DNA of 41,228 nt from the NCBI GenBank assembly GCA_021162065.1, contig JAGGZK010000059.1:1-41228 (forward strand). The letters run 5' to 3'. Source of the stretch: Thermoplasmata archaeon (GTDB lineage Archaea; Thermoplasmatota; E2; UBA202; JdFR-43). The position numbers and the translations under genes were made by a program. Below the pieces are notes generated by a model. That model did not search any database and was not told the DNA's origin. It worked only from the letters and a program-made list of their open reading frames with translations. Positions 7,607 to 15,027 of this stretch are shown piece after piece. Position 1 is the first letter of the stretch. Each line of letters opens with the position of its first letter.

Positions 7607-9045
7607 ACATGCTCCGAATAAACATAGGTGAGCATTCCATTTTCCCCATTCAGTTTCCCATCAAAGGTTATGAAAGGCGGCGAGAGAACCACAAGGCGGT
7701 AGCCAAAGAAATAGTCCCTTACCATGCCTTTCAGACCCTCTATGGCACACGCCCCCCTGGGGGATGGAGATATTGATGATATCTCCTTCTCCTTGGTGTT
7801 GCCTTCAAGTATATCGAATAGGGTATCAGGATAATAATCCTCAACAAAGGTGATGTAAAAGGTGAAATTATTCTCGATGCTGTGTTCCTCTCCAAATATC
7901 TTCTCCGCCTCCTCTATGCTCAGCATTTTATTGCTTATGTCATCAAAATCCTTTGGTATTTCCTCATAGGCCAGATAGGGAGAGATTTCCTTTGATGGTA
8001 TGGGAGCCCTTCCTGTACTTGAGATATTCAGCACATAATCCTCCTTGGTGTTCTTATCCCCGAAATGGAGAAGCCATCCCTCCTCATCCTTTCCATGCCA
8101 GTATTCTGCATAAACCATATATGCATCCGGATGCTTGGCAAGAAAGCTTTTAAGCCCCGGATAATTCATGGCCTGCACCATGGCCGTCTGGATGCTCACC
8201 GAAAAATTCTGCGGGTTTCCATTTAATGGTGCCCCGTAATCCTTCCAGGAATAAAATTCCATGTTTCTGCTGGAATTATAGGGTACATCACTTAGATGGA
8301 GTTCCTCTCCATCTCCTCTTCTAAAACTTTTGAGGATGTATCGGTAAGTGTTGGCCTTTGTGCCATCATCGGTGGAGAAAGAAATCTGATATGGCAGGGG
8401 ATATCCATTTTTAAGCCATATGGAAACGTTGGCATTCACATCGGGGTGAACATCTATTCTCAAGGTGTGGAAATTTTCATCATATGATGCCTCCCACTCA
8501 AAATTGAGGCTCTCATAGTAAAAATTTCCCTGCATGGTAGAATTGAAGTCCTTTTCAAGGAAGAAATCTATTATATCATTCAGTGGCATGGAATTTATCT
8601 CCATTATTCTGTCCCTATTTATGGCATGATGTGTGGTCACACTCTTTATCATTCCTCCGACCTTATTTTCCTGCAGCAATCTGTAAACATGTTTTTCCAC
8701 CGTAACAGGCAAATCCTCCCTTTTCTCTATGGTGTAATTGTAGGGTATCTCGCTCAGATACTCATAGAAATCCACCACGTCGACGGTGTTTCCGAAGCCA
8801 TCCTCCACCGTGGCCTTCTTCACCTCAATGCTCATCTCACCCTTGCTCTGGTATATGAGGAAGCCGCCCTCCTCCCGCTTCACAGTCATTTTCCCCCATA
8901 CCTCGTATGTTATTTTGTCCCCTATCCTCAGGGCACTCGTTCTGTAAAATCCGGTTTTGTTCTCTTCCTCCTTTTTAATGCATCCTGTCCATCCTGCCAG
9001 TAATGATAGCACAACCACCATCACAACAATCTTATTCATATTCAA
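7603..9045 (-). CDS. Secreted lipoprotein of unknown function inside preQ0 operon
   Basis: 480 residues. The N-terminus is a lipoprotein signal: a short basic start, a hydrophobic stretch and the lipobox LLAGWTGC near residue 22, followed by a charged linker. The remainder is a large extracytoplasmic domain with many possible N-glycosylation sequons and no recognised catalytic motif. The gene overlaps queC by 14 bases upstream and queE by 4 bases downstream, so it is co-expressed with cytoplasmic deazaguanine enzymes. Why a surface lipoprotein sits here is unclear; substrate binding for uptake of a pathway intermediate or mere operon capture are both possible. Confidence 0.8.
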   Translation of the reverse strand: MNMNKIVVMVVVLSLLAGWTGCIKKEEENKTGFYRTSALRIGDKITYEVWGKMTVKREEGGFLIYQSKGEMSIEVKKATVEDGFGNTVDVVDFYEYLSEIPYNYTIEKREDLPVTVEKHVYRLLQENKVGGMIKSVTTHHAINRDRIMEINSMPLNDIIDFFLEKDFNSTMQGNFYYESLNFEWEASYDENFHTLRIDVHPDVNANVSIWLKNGYPLPYQISFSTDDGTKANTYRYILKSFRRGDGEELHLSDVPYNSSRNMEFYSWKDYGAPLNGNPQNFSVSIQTAMVQAMNYPGLKSFLAKHPDAYMVYAEYWHGKDEEGWLLHFGDKNTKEDYVLNISSTGRAPIPSKEISPYLAYEEIPKDFDDISNKMLSIEEAEKIFGEEHSIENNFTFYITFVEDYYPDTLFDILEGNTKEKEISSISPSPRGACAIEGLKGMVRDYFFGYRLVVLSPPFITFDGKLNGENGMLTYVYSEHV

Positions 9046-9697
9046 TTGGATCCCTCAAACCCGCTTCTTCAAAGGCCTTCAGACGGAGCTTGCATGATGG
9101 ACATCTGCCACATGCTTTAGCGCCCCCTCTGTAACAGCTCCACGTTTTTTCGAAGGGAACATGCAGCATTGCGCCTCTCTTCACTATCTCCGCCTTTGAT
9201 AGATATAGGAGGGGTGCTTTTATTTTTATCGGGTTGCCCTCCACACTTCTTTTCAACGCTAGGTTGGCCATTCTCTGGAACGCCTCTATGTATTCAGGTC
9301 TGCAGTCAGGGTAGCCGGAGTAGTCCACGGCATTCACCCCTATATAGATATAATCGGCATTCACCACCTCTCCATAGGCAAGGGCAAAAGAAAGGAATAT
9401 GGTGTTTCTTGCAGGCACATATGTTACAGGTATCCCTTCCGCCTCCTCCGGCACCTCTATGTCATCTGTGAGGGCAGAGCCACCAATTCTCCTGAAATTC
9501 ACATCAATTATTTTATGCTCTTTAGCCCCCAGCCATTCTGCTATCTTTTTTGCTGACTCAATCTCCCTTCTATTTCTCTGGTGATAATTGAAGGAGAGGG
9601 CGTATATCTCATGTCCCTCATGTTTTGCGATGGCAGCCGCAACGGCGCTGTCCATACCTCCTGAAATCAAACAGATGGCCTTTCCCATCTTGCCCAC
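9032..9697 (-). CDS. queC: 7-cyano-7-deazaguanine (preQ0) synthase
   Basis: 221 residues. The PP-loop ATPase motif SGGMDS is at residues 12-17. Near the C-terminus is the zinc-binding cysteine set of QueC, with CYRGG, then CGRCPSC. QueC uses ATP and ammonia to convert 7-carboxy-7-deazaguanine into preQ0. The gene begins within the 3' end of queD (31-base overlap) and runs into the lipoprotein gene. An alternative in-frame start at Met4 (9688) would shorten the overlap slightly. Confidence 0.94.
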   Translation of the reverse strand: MGKMGKAICLISGGMDSAVAAAIAKHEGHEIYALSFNYHQRNRREIESAKKIAEWLGAKEHKIIDVNFRRIGGSALTDDIEVPEEAEGIPVTYVPARNTIFLSFALAYGEVVNADYIYIGVNAVDYSGYPDCRPEYIEAFQRMANLALKRSVEGNPIKIKAPLLYLSKAEIVKRGAMLHVPFEKTWSCYRGGAKACGRCPSCKLRLKAFEEAGLRDPIEYE

Positions 9698-10146
9698 GCT
9701 CCCTGGCCTCTTCCTTCGTCAACACCTATTTCCACCTTTCTTATGTTGCTTCTGCCTTCAACCCCTGCCCTTTTGATGAATTCCTGCAGGATATAGGAGG
9801 CGAGATTTTCGGCAGATGAGGAATAGATGGGGAGAAATATGCAGTCCTCTTCCGGGAATATGTATCTTTTCCCTTCATATTTCACCTCCACCTCTTTGCC
9901 CCTTTTTACCTCAAATTTTCCTTCAGTGGGCACAATAACGCGATGATCTATCTCCTCTATTATCTCGCGAATTGTATTCTTTATTATCCTGAAATCCAGC
10001 AATATGCCTTCGATGGCATCTCCTTCCATTGTCATGTGGACAGCATATGAATGACCGTGGATGCGGGAGCATTTGGAATAATCGGCCAGAAAATGAGAGG
10101 AGGCAAAGGTTAAATTGCATCTCCATCCGTCTATCCTGATTTCCAT
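9667..10146 (-). CDS. queD: 6-carboxy-5,6,7,8-tetrahydropterin synthase
   Basis: 159 residues of the PTPS/QueD family. Zinc ligands are visible as H18 (in SSHFL) and the HGH motif at 30-32; the catalytic cysteine is at 26 in the arrangement C-x3-HGH that marks QueD-type rather than folate-type enzymes. A DH motif (EIDHR) and a C-terminal EIGVDEG fit the family. It makes 6-carboxytetrahydropterin from dihydroneopterin triphosphate. First gene of the queD-queC-lipoprotein-queE set. GTP cyclohydrolase is not in the window. Confidence 0.92.
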   Translation of the reverse strand: MEIRIDGWRCNLTFASSHFLADYSKCSRIHGHSYAVHMTMEGDAIEGILLDFRIIKNTIREIIEEIDHRVIVPTEGKFEVKRGKEVEVKYEGKRYIFPEEDCIFLPIYSSSAENLASYILQEFIKRAGVEGRSNIRKVEIGVDEGRGQGAWARWERPSV

Positions 10147-10150
10147 GCCA

Positions 10151-10173
10151 TTTTATATTCATGGAATATAAAA
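10151..10173. promoter_or_regulatory. 23-bp palindrome at the queD promoter
   Basis: Two perfectly complementary 10-base arms, TTTTATATTC and GAATATAAAA, flank a 3-base spacer, starting 5 bases upstream of the queD ATG. Each arm contains a TATA-like core, so the element may be both the core promoter and an operator for a dimeric regulator. It also faces the divergent secreted-protein gene. The function is inferred from position and symmetry. Confidence 0.5.
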
Positions 10174-10251
10174 ATTTTGGGTGAAGGAATCATGGAGTAA
10201 CAACGCTCCAAAATGTTTATTAACTGCTACAAAATGAAAAATGGGGAGAAA

Positions 10252-10740
10252 ATGAGGAGGATATTCGTTGTTTGCACAATAATATGCATAGCTTTTTCTG
10301 TAATCCAATCTTCCATCGCCCTTACAGATAAACATACTTCCAGAAATTTTGAGATAAAAGGCATGTCAAGATGTAATATAACAATAGAGGGCAATGGGTA
10401 TAGTTCATGGCTTTCTGGAATGAGTATGGATGGCATGGCATTTATTTCCGTGGCTCTTATCGATGTAAAGGAGGGTATAACAACGATATCATCCATAAAA
10501 AATCCGGATGAAAAATATACATTCACTGGAAAACAACTGGTTTTCATGGTGGGATATGCCGGCCAGTATTACTCCAGCCATGAATACATACCTTACATCA
10601 TCTACAATGGAAGTGCTCCAAAGCACTGGTCATCGCCATGGAATAGCCATCCTCTTTCCTTTTATTCTTTCCCTTCCAGTATAAACTGCTACTCCAAATC
10701 TTTTTATTTCTCTACGGAATTAGCATCATGGGAGAAATGA
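10252..10740 (+). CDS. Small secreted protein, unknown
   Basis: 162 residues from the ATG at 10252, chosen because it places a clean signal peptide (MRR, then a hydrophobic stretch to about residue 23) at the very N-terminus and is preceded by GGGGAGAAA. The ORF track start at 10213 adds 13 residues without support. The mature part has two distant cysteines and many serines, asparagines and aromatic residues, typical of surface proteins, with no recognised domain. The 3' end overlaps the next gene by 13 bases. Confidence 0.6.
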   Translation: MRRIFVVCTIICIAFSVIQSSIALTDKHTSRNFEIKGMSRCNITIEGNGYSSWLSGMSMDGMAFISVALIDVKEGITTISSIKNPDEKYTFTGKQLVFMVGYAGQYYSSHEYIPYIIYNGSAPKHWSSPWNSHPLSFYSFPSSINCYSKSFYFSTELASWEK

Positions 10741-11063
10741 GGAAAGCAATAGAGGATTTTCAGGAGGCAATGAAGATGCTCAGCAGGAACAACCCGGAGA
10801 CAATGAGAGATTTCATAAAATTCATGGACTCGGTGCTGAAAGAGGGATATCTGGATACAAAAACCAAGGAGTTGATAGCACTTGGTATGGCAATAACGGC
10901 GAGGTGCAAATACTGCATAGGGTTGCATGTGGAAAAGGCCATAAAGGCAGGGGCAAGTAAAGAAGAAATACTTGAGGCGGCAACGGTGGCCATATTAATG
11001 GGTGGAGGCCCTGCCCTGACATACATAGCGGAAGTTAAAAAAGCGCTGGAAGAATTCGGATAG
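10728..11063 (+). CDS. Carboxymuconolactone decarboxylase / AhpD-family protein
   Basis: 111 residues, all-helical AhpD-like fold. The redox motif ARCKYCIGLHVEKA shows the C-x2-C-x3-H arrangement of AhpD-like peroxidase or disulphide reductase members rather than true decarboxylases. It likely works in thiol-based redox defence in the cytoplasm. The ATG lies within the end of the secreted-protein gene and the stop abuts the start of the RNase Z gene, so the three are probably one transcript. Confidence 0.85.
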   Translation: MGEMRKAIEDFQEAMKMLSRNNPETMRDFIKFMDSVLKEGYLDTKTKELIALGMAITARCKYCIGLHVEKAIKAGASKEEILEAATVAILMGGGPALTYIAEVKKALEEFG

Positions 11064-11978
11064 ATGCAGCTCTACATCCATTTCCTAGGAACTGGGGGCT
11101 CCTGGCCTAGCGTGCAGCGGAATGTTTCAGCGGTAGCCATAAAGAGGGGAGGTGAAGTATTGTTATTCGACTGCGGAGAGGGAACGCAGAGGCAGATTCA
11201 GAGGTCAAGCATAAGTTACATGCAGATAAGGAAAGTGTTCATAACCCACTACCACGGCGACCATTTTCTTGGTTTGCCCGGATTCATTCAAACGATGCAG
11301 CTGAATGACAGGGAGGAAGCGCTGCACATATACGGGCCAAAAGGAACGGAAGAGATAGTGGATACCATCCTTCATCTCGGACATTTCAGCCCCTCCTATC
11401 CCATAATAGGCCATGATTTGAAATCCGGCGATGTTGTAAAATGCGATGGCTATGAGGTAAGATGTGTTGCTGCCCGCCATAATGTTCCATGCCTCGCATA
11501 TTCACTTGTCGAAGATGTCAGGCCAGGAAAATTCAACAAGCCCATGGCCCTCAGGCTTGGGGTGCCAGAAGGACCGCTCTTCAGAAAACTTCAGCAGGGT
11601 AAGAGTGTGGAGGTGAAAGGGAAAATAATAACCCCAGAGATGGTCCTCGGCCCTCCGCGCCCCGGAAGAAAGATAACTATATCCGGCGATACCATGCCCT
11701 GCAAGAGAGTGATAGAACTGGCGAGAGGAAGCGATGTTTTGATACATGACGCCACCTTCGATTCTTCCCTAGAGGACAGGGCAAATGAATATGGCCATTC
11801 TACGGCACGCCAAGCGGCGGAAGTGGCAAAAGAGGCGGGGGTGGAGAAGTTATATCTCACCCACATAAGTCCCCGTTACAGGGATGCGGAGGAGCTTGAA
11901 ATGGAGGCAAGAGAGGTATTTCCTGCCTCATATGTGGCCCATGACTTCATGGAAATTGAAGTGAGGTTGAAGAAATAG
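11064..11978 (+). CDS. rnz: Ribonuclease Z (tRNA 3'-processing endonuclease)
   Basis: 304 residues, the normal length for the short-form ELAC1-like enzyme of archaea. The metallo-beta-lactamase motif THYHGDH sits at 61-67, the early motif LGTGGSWPS at 8-16, followed by ISGDT, HDATF, EYGHSTARQAAE and a late LTHISPRY. The enzyme cleaves the 3' trailer of pre-tRNAs. It starts directly after the AhpD-like gene with no spacer. Confidence 0.95.
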   Translation: MQLYIHFLGTGGSWPSVQRNVSAVAIKRGGEVLLFDCGEGTQRQIQRSSISYMQIRKVFITHYHGDHFLGLPGFIQTMQLNDREEALHIYGPKGTEEIVDTILHLGHFSPSYPIIGHDLKSGDVVKCDGYEVRCVAARHNVPCLAYSLVEDVRPGKFNKPMALRLGVPEGPLFRKLQQGKSVEVKGKIITPEMVLGPPRPGRKITISGDTMPCKRVIELARGSDVLIHDATFDSSLEDRANEYGHSTARQAAEVAKEAGVEKLYLTHISPRYRDAEELEMEAREVFPASYVAHDFMEIEVRLKK

Positions 11979-12129
11979 GCGTCTTCCAGATTTTGGGGAA
12001 ACAGAAGATTATTAAAGATGATTGGCAGGCGGCAGAAACATTCTGCTTTCCTGTCATTCATAATCTTTCTCCATTTTTGTTTTAAGCGATTCATTCGAAA
12101 CATTTATTATTCAGCGGGAAATTAGTTTC

Positions 12130-12558
12130 GTGGAGGCGAAAGAATTTGCGATGCGCTCCTTCAGGGCATTTGTGATTTCTTTCTTTATTTCTGTTGTTAT
12201 AAACAATATCCTCTATATTCATGTTAGAATGAATCCCAGCCAAGATATTCCCGAATGGATAACCATTGAATATTTTGCATTTATTTATGCCATTCTGCTT
12301 GGCATTGCAATATTCCTAACCCCATTTCCTTCAATAAGGAATTACAACCTTGCTTTTCTTCTCCGCATAATAAAGAGCTTTTGCTTGACCGCAGTCATCA
12401 TACTTCCCTATTATTATTACCTTTTCACTATCAATGAAGTTTATAGCCATTATCTTTTGGATAATGAATTTCTGGAAAAGGGAAAAGCAATTTCCATCAT
12501 ATTCGCCGCCCTTCTCTTTGCCGTCTTCTTTTATTGGGGAGAGCAAAAGAAATATTGA
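12130..12558 (+). CDS. Four-span membrane protein, unknown
   Basis: 142 residues with four hydrophobic segments (roughly residues 12-33, 49-68, 77-98, 117-136) and a basic C-terminal tail. The start at 12130 is GTG; a TATA-like TTTATTATT lies about 25 bases upstream, which fits a leaderless message. An internal ATG at codon 8 is an alternative start. No motif or family recognised. It ends 28 bases before tRNA-His on the same strand. Confidence 0.6.
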   Translation: MEAKEFAMRSFRAFVISFFISVVINNILYIHVRMNPSQDIPEWITIEYFAFIYAILLGIAIFLTPFPSIRNYNLAFLLRIIKSFCLTAVIILPYYYYLFTINEVYSHYLLDNEFLEKGKAISIIFAALLFAVFFYWGEQKKY

Positions 12559-12586
12559 AATAGATGTCTCTTTTTCATATTTGGAT

Positions 12587-12707
12587 GGCCCGGGTGGTGT
12601 AGCGGCAACATAGGGGACTGTGGATCCCCTGTCCCGGGTTCAAATAGAGGGTTGCATCTCCTTTGCTTTGCCAAAAATGCAATCCTTTGGAAATCCCGGC
12701 CCGGGCC
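12587..12707 (+). tRNA. tRNA-His (GTG) with an insertion in the T-loop
   Basis: The cloverleaf closes with acceptor stem GCCCGGG/CCCGGGC, anticodon stem GGGGA/TCCCC and loop CTGTGGA, giving anticodon GTG (His). An extra G before the acceptor stem opposite discriminator C is the histidine-specific G-1:C73 pair. The T-stem is CCGGG/CCCGG, but the T-loop TTCAAAT is separated from the 3' T-stem strand by 49 extra bases. Removing them restores a perfect T-arm, so the insert is best read as an intron at a non-anticodon position. Confidence 0.87.
12646..12694 (+). other. Putative 49-nt intron in tRNA-His T-loop
   Basis: Because AAAT occurs at both borders, the exact cut could shift up to four bases toward the 5' side (12642-12690 to 12646-12694). 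The insert folds into a hairpin: GGGTTGCAT near its 5' end pairs with ATGCAATCC near its 3' end (nine pairs, one wobble). A CAAA/TTTG helix can form next to it with a small bulge. I could not build a strict 3-4-3 bulge-helix-bulge, so any splice motif would be of the relaxed type. Confidence 0.7.
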
Positions 12708-12838
12708 CTCCTGATTTTCAGAAAGGGCAAAAAGAAATGGCAGGAATGGTTGCAGCATTTTGCCTCATTTATAGGAATGAGATATAGATGAAGCGGTTAT
12801 CTACTCCATAATTTGCTGTGTTTATGGCAAATTCCATC

Positions 12839-13714
12839 CTATTCCTCAAAAATCGCCCTGTATTCTTCCACCACGTCCTGGGTGAATTTTTTCATGCCCT
12901 CAATGGTTTTGGGATGATTTATCATTTCTTTTATCACTTTAAAGGGTATTGTTGCTATATCCACACCCATCTCCGCCACCTTCCTTACCTGCAAAACATT
13001 TCTAACGCTTGCTGCAATTATCTTCGTTTTGAAGTTATAGGCGCGATATATCTTCACTATGCTCTCCACAAATTCAATGCCATCGTAGATGCCATCGTCG
13101 GAAAAAGAAATGGATGCCATCTTTTTGTATCTCTCCCCATCATCTCCATCAGCATTTCTCATCCCCTCCTCCACTTTTCTCAGCAATGCGCCATCGAAAA
13201 CATCCCATTTCCCGTGCTCTATTCCCAAGTTATCCCTTATATAATCATCTATTCTTCCCAAAAAAGGGCTCACATAGCTGGCTCCCGCCTTTGCAGCCAG
13301 CAGTGCCTGCGTTGGGTTCATTACGAGAGTTACATTTGTCGGTATGCCCTTACTTTCCAACTGCTTTACCGCCTTTATTCCCTCGAAAATTTCATCTTCT
13401 TCCTGCATGGCTGTATTGACTGGAATCTTTATCACAACATTGTTGTTTACTCCATTAAATTTTTTATGCAGCGTTTCCGCCTCCCTTATCATTTCCTCCG
13501 CCGTTATTCCCTTAACCTCCAGGCTTACAGGACCATCCACACTTTTACATATTTCCTTTATGTATTCCTCCATGCTTATTTCCGTGCCCCTGCTTTTTAA
13601 CTTCTCCACCGCCTTCTTTATGAGAGAGGGATTCGTTGTCACTCCATCGACTATTCCCCACTTCTTTGCTTCCTTTATCTCCTCTATGTCCGCTGTATCC
13701 ACAAATATCTGCAT
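12839..13714 (-). CDS. Transaldolase / fructose-6-phosphate aldolase family protein
   Basis: 291 residues. The N-terminus FVDTADIEEIKEA and GVTTNPSLI are diagnostic for the TalC/FSA/MipB class I aldolases; the Schiff-base lysine is K96 in VVIKIP, and SPFLGRIDD and IAASVRN follow. Typical family members are about 215-225 residues; this one has an insertion of roughly 50 residues between SPFLGRIDD and the last strands. It likely acts in non-oxidative pentose-phosphate metabolism together with the transketolase subunits encoded 6 kb upstream. A TATA-like ATTATTTATT about 25 bases before the ATG suggests its own promoter. Confidence 0.88.
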   Translation of the reverse strand: MQIFVDTADIEEIKEAKKWGIVDGVTTNPSLIKKAVEKLKSRGTEISMEEYIKEICKSVDGPVSLEVKGITAEEMIREAETLHKKFNGVNNNVVIKIPVNTAMQEEDEIFEGIKAVKQLESKGIPTNVTLVMNPTQALLAAKAGASYVSPFLGRIDDYIRDNLGIEHGKWDVFDGALLRKVEEGMRNADGDDGERYKKMASISFSDDGIYDGIEFVESIVKIYRAYNFKTKIIAASVRNVLQVRKVAEMGVDIATIPFKVIKEMINHPKTIEGMKKFTQDVVEEYRAIFEE

Positions 13715-13797
13715 GATTTGAAAAGGATGGAAGGAATAAATAATTTTTTGATGGAAAATTTGGAAGTAGCGGCAAAACTAGGACAAAAAGGAAAGAG

Positions 13798-15018
13798 TTA
13801 GGAGGAGATTTTTTCTGTATATGCCTTCCATCTCTCCTCTAATCGAGCGTCAAGCAGTGTATTCATTATATACTCTCCGAGTTCTTCTGTAGTTGCCCCG
13901 TCACTCCTTCCAGTTATGGTAATTTTCCTTTCATACTGGGTGCATATATCCAAGGCCATATTGAGTTTTCTTGCCTTATCCGTGTAACCAATGTGGTTCA
14001 GCATCATCGCTGCCGCCCTTATCATGCTCACCGGATCGGCATACTTTGCTCTTCCCTCCTCAACCATCCTCAATGCAGTTCCATGAATGGCTTCGAACAT
14101 GGCATATCTTTTGCCTATGTTGGCACTTCCTGCTGTGCCCACACCCCCCTGTATCTGTGCCGCCTCATCGCTTATTATGTCGCCGTATAAATTGGGCATC
14201 ACCATCACCCTGAAGTTTTTTCTCCTGGCTGGATCAAGAATTTTGGCGGTCATTATGTCGATGAACCAGTCGTCCCATTCCACCTCAGGATATTCCTTTG
14301 CAACTCTTTCGGCAATCTCCAGAAATTTGCCGTCCGTTGTTTTGATAACATTTGCTTTCGTTACCACAGTAACCCTGTTTATTCCATTTTTTCTCGCATA
14401 TTCAAAGGCATATCTTATTATCCTCTCCGCTCCTTGGGATGTTATCACTCGAAAATCGATGGCGAGGTCGGGAGTGACCTCTATTCCTTTACTTCCGAGC
14501 ATGTAAGCTCCTTCGGTATTTTCTCTCACTATCACCCAGTCTATGCCTTCCTCAGGCACTCTAACGGGCCTTACATTGGCGAACAAATCTAACTCTCTTC
14601 TCAAAGCAACATTGGCACTCTCTATATTGGGCATTCCATCTCCCTTCTTCGGCGTCGTTGTAGGACCTTTAAGCAAAACATGGCATTTCTTTATCTCCTC
14701 AAGGACGTCATCAGGTATGGCCTTACCTACCTTTGCGCGGTTCTCAATTGTGAGCCCCTCAATATTGCGCATCTCTACCTTGCCACTCTCAATTTCATCC
14801 TTCAGCATATGCTCCAGCACACGGCGGGCTTCCTTTGCAATGTATGGCCCAATGCCATCGCCACCAATGAATCCGATTATAATGGGCTTCAGTGTGCTGT
14901 AATCTATCCAGTCAGATTCATTTTTCAGGCGCTCTACGCGCTCAAGTTGCTCCATCACCAATTGAGCAAAATGCTCCTTGGCCTTCTCTATATCCTCTTT
15001 ATACTTTTCCTCTACCAT
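13798..15018 (-). CDS. icd: Isocitrate dehydrogenase (beta-decarboxylating dehydrogenase family)
   Basis: 406 residues, with a ~43-residue helical N-terminal extension before the IIGFIGGDGIGP motif. Substrate residues match isocitrate rather than isopropylmalate enzymes: S134 and N136 in ESANVALRRELDLFANVRP, plus R140 and R150. The metal region NLYGDIISDEAA is intact. The cofactor loop reads HGTALRM (312-318), where NADP enzymes usually have HGTAPKY and NAD enzymes have D at the sixth position, so cofactor choice is uncertain. Last gene of the acn-citD-citE-citF-icd operon, 9 bases after citF. Confidence 0.87.
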   Translation of the reverse strand: MVEEKYKEDIEKAKEHFAQLVMEQLERVERLKNESDWIDYSTLKPIIIGFIGGDGIGPYIAKEARRVLEHMLKDEIESGKVEMRNIEGLTIENRAKVGKAIPDDVLEEIKKCHVLLKGPTTTPKKGDGMPNIESANVALRRELDLFANVRPVRVPEEGIDWVIVRENTEGAYMLGSKGIEVTPDLAIDFRVITSQGAERIIRYAFEYARKNGINRVTVVTKANVIKTTDGKFLEIAERVAKEYPEVEWDDWFIDIMTAKILDPARRKNFRVMVMPNLYGDIISDEAAQIQGGVGTAGSANIGKRYAMFEAIHGTALRMVEEGRAKYADPVSMIRAAAMMLNHIGYTDKARKLNMALDICTQYERKITITGRSDGATTEELGEYIMNTLLDARLEERWKAYTEKISS

Positions 15019-15027
15019 TCTACCACC

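Noticed and set aside
12818-13600. 260-aa plus-strand ORF over the transaldolase gene
   Set aside because: It is the antisense shadow of a well-conserved enzyme gene and its translation is rich in His, Phe and Tyr as expected for such shadows.
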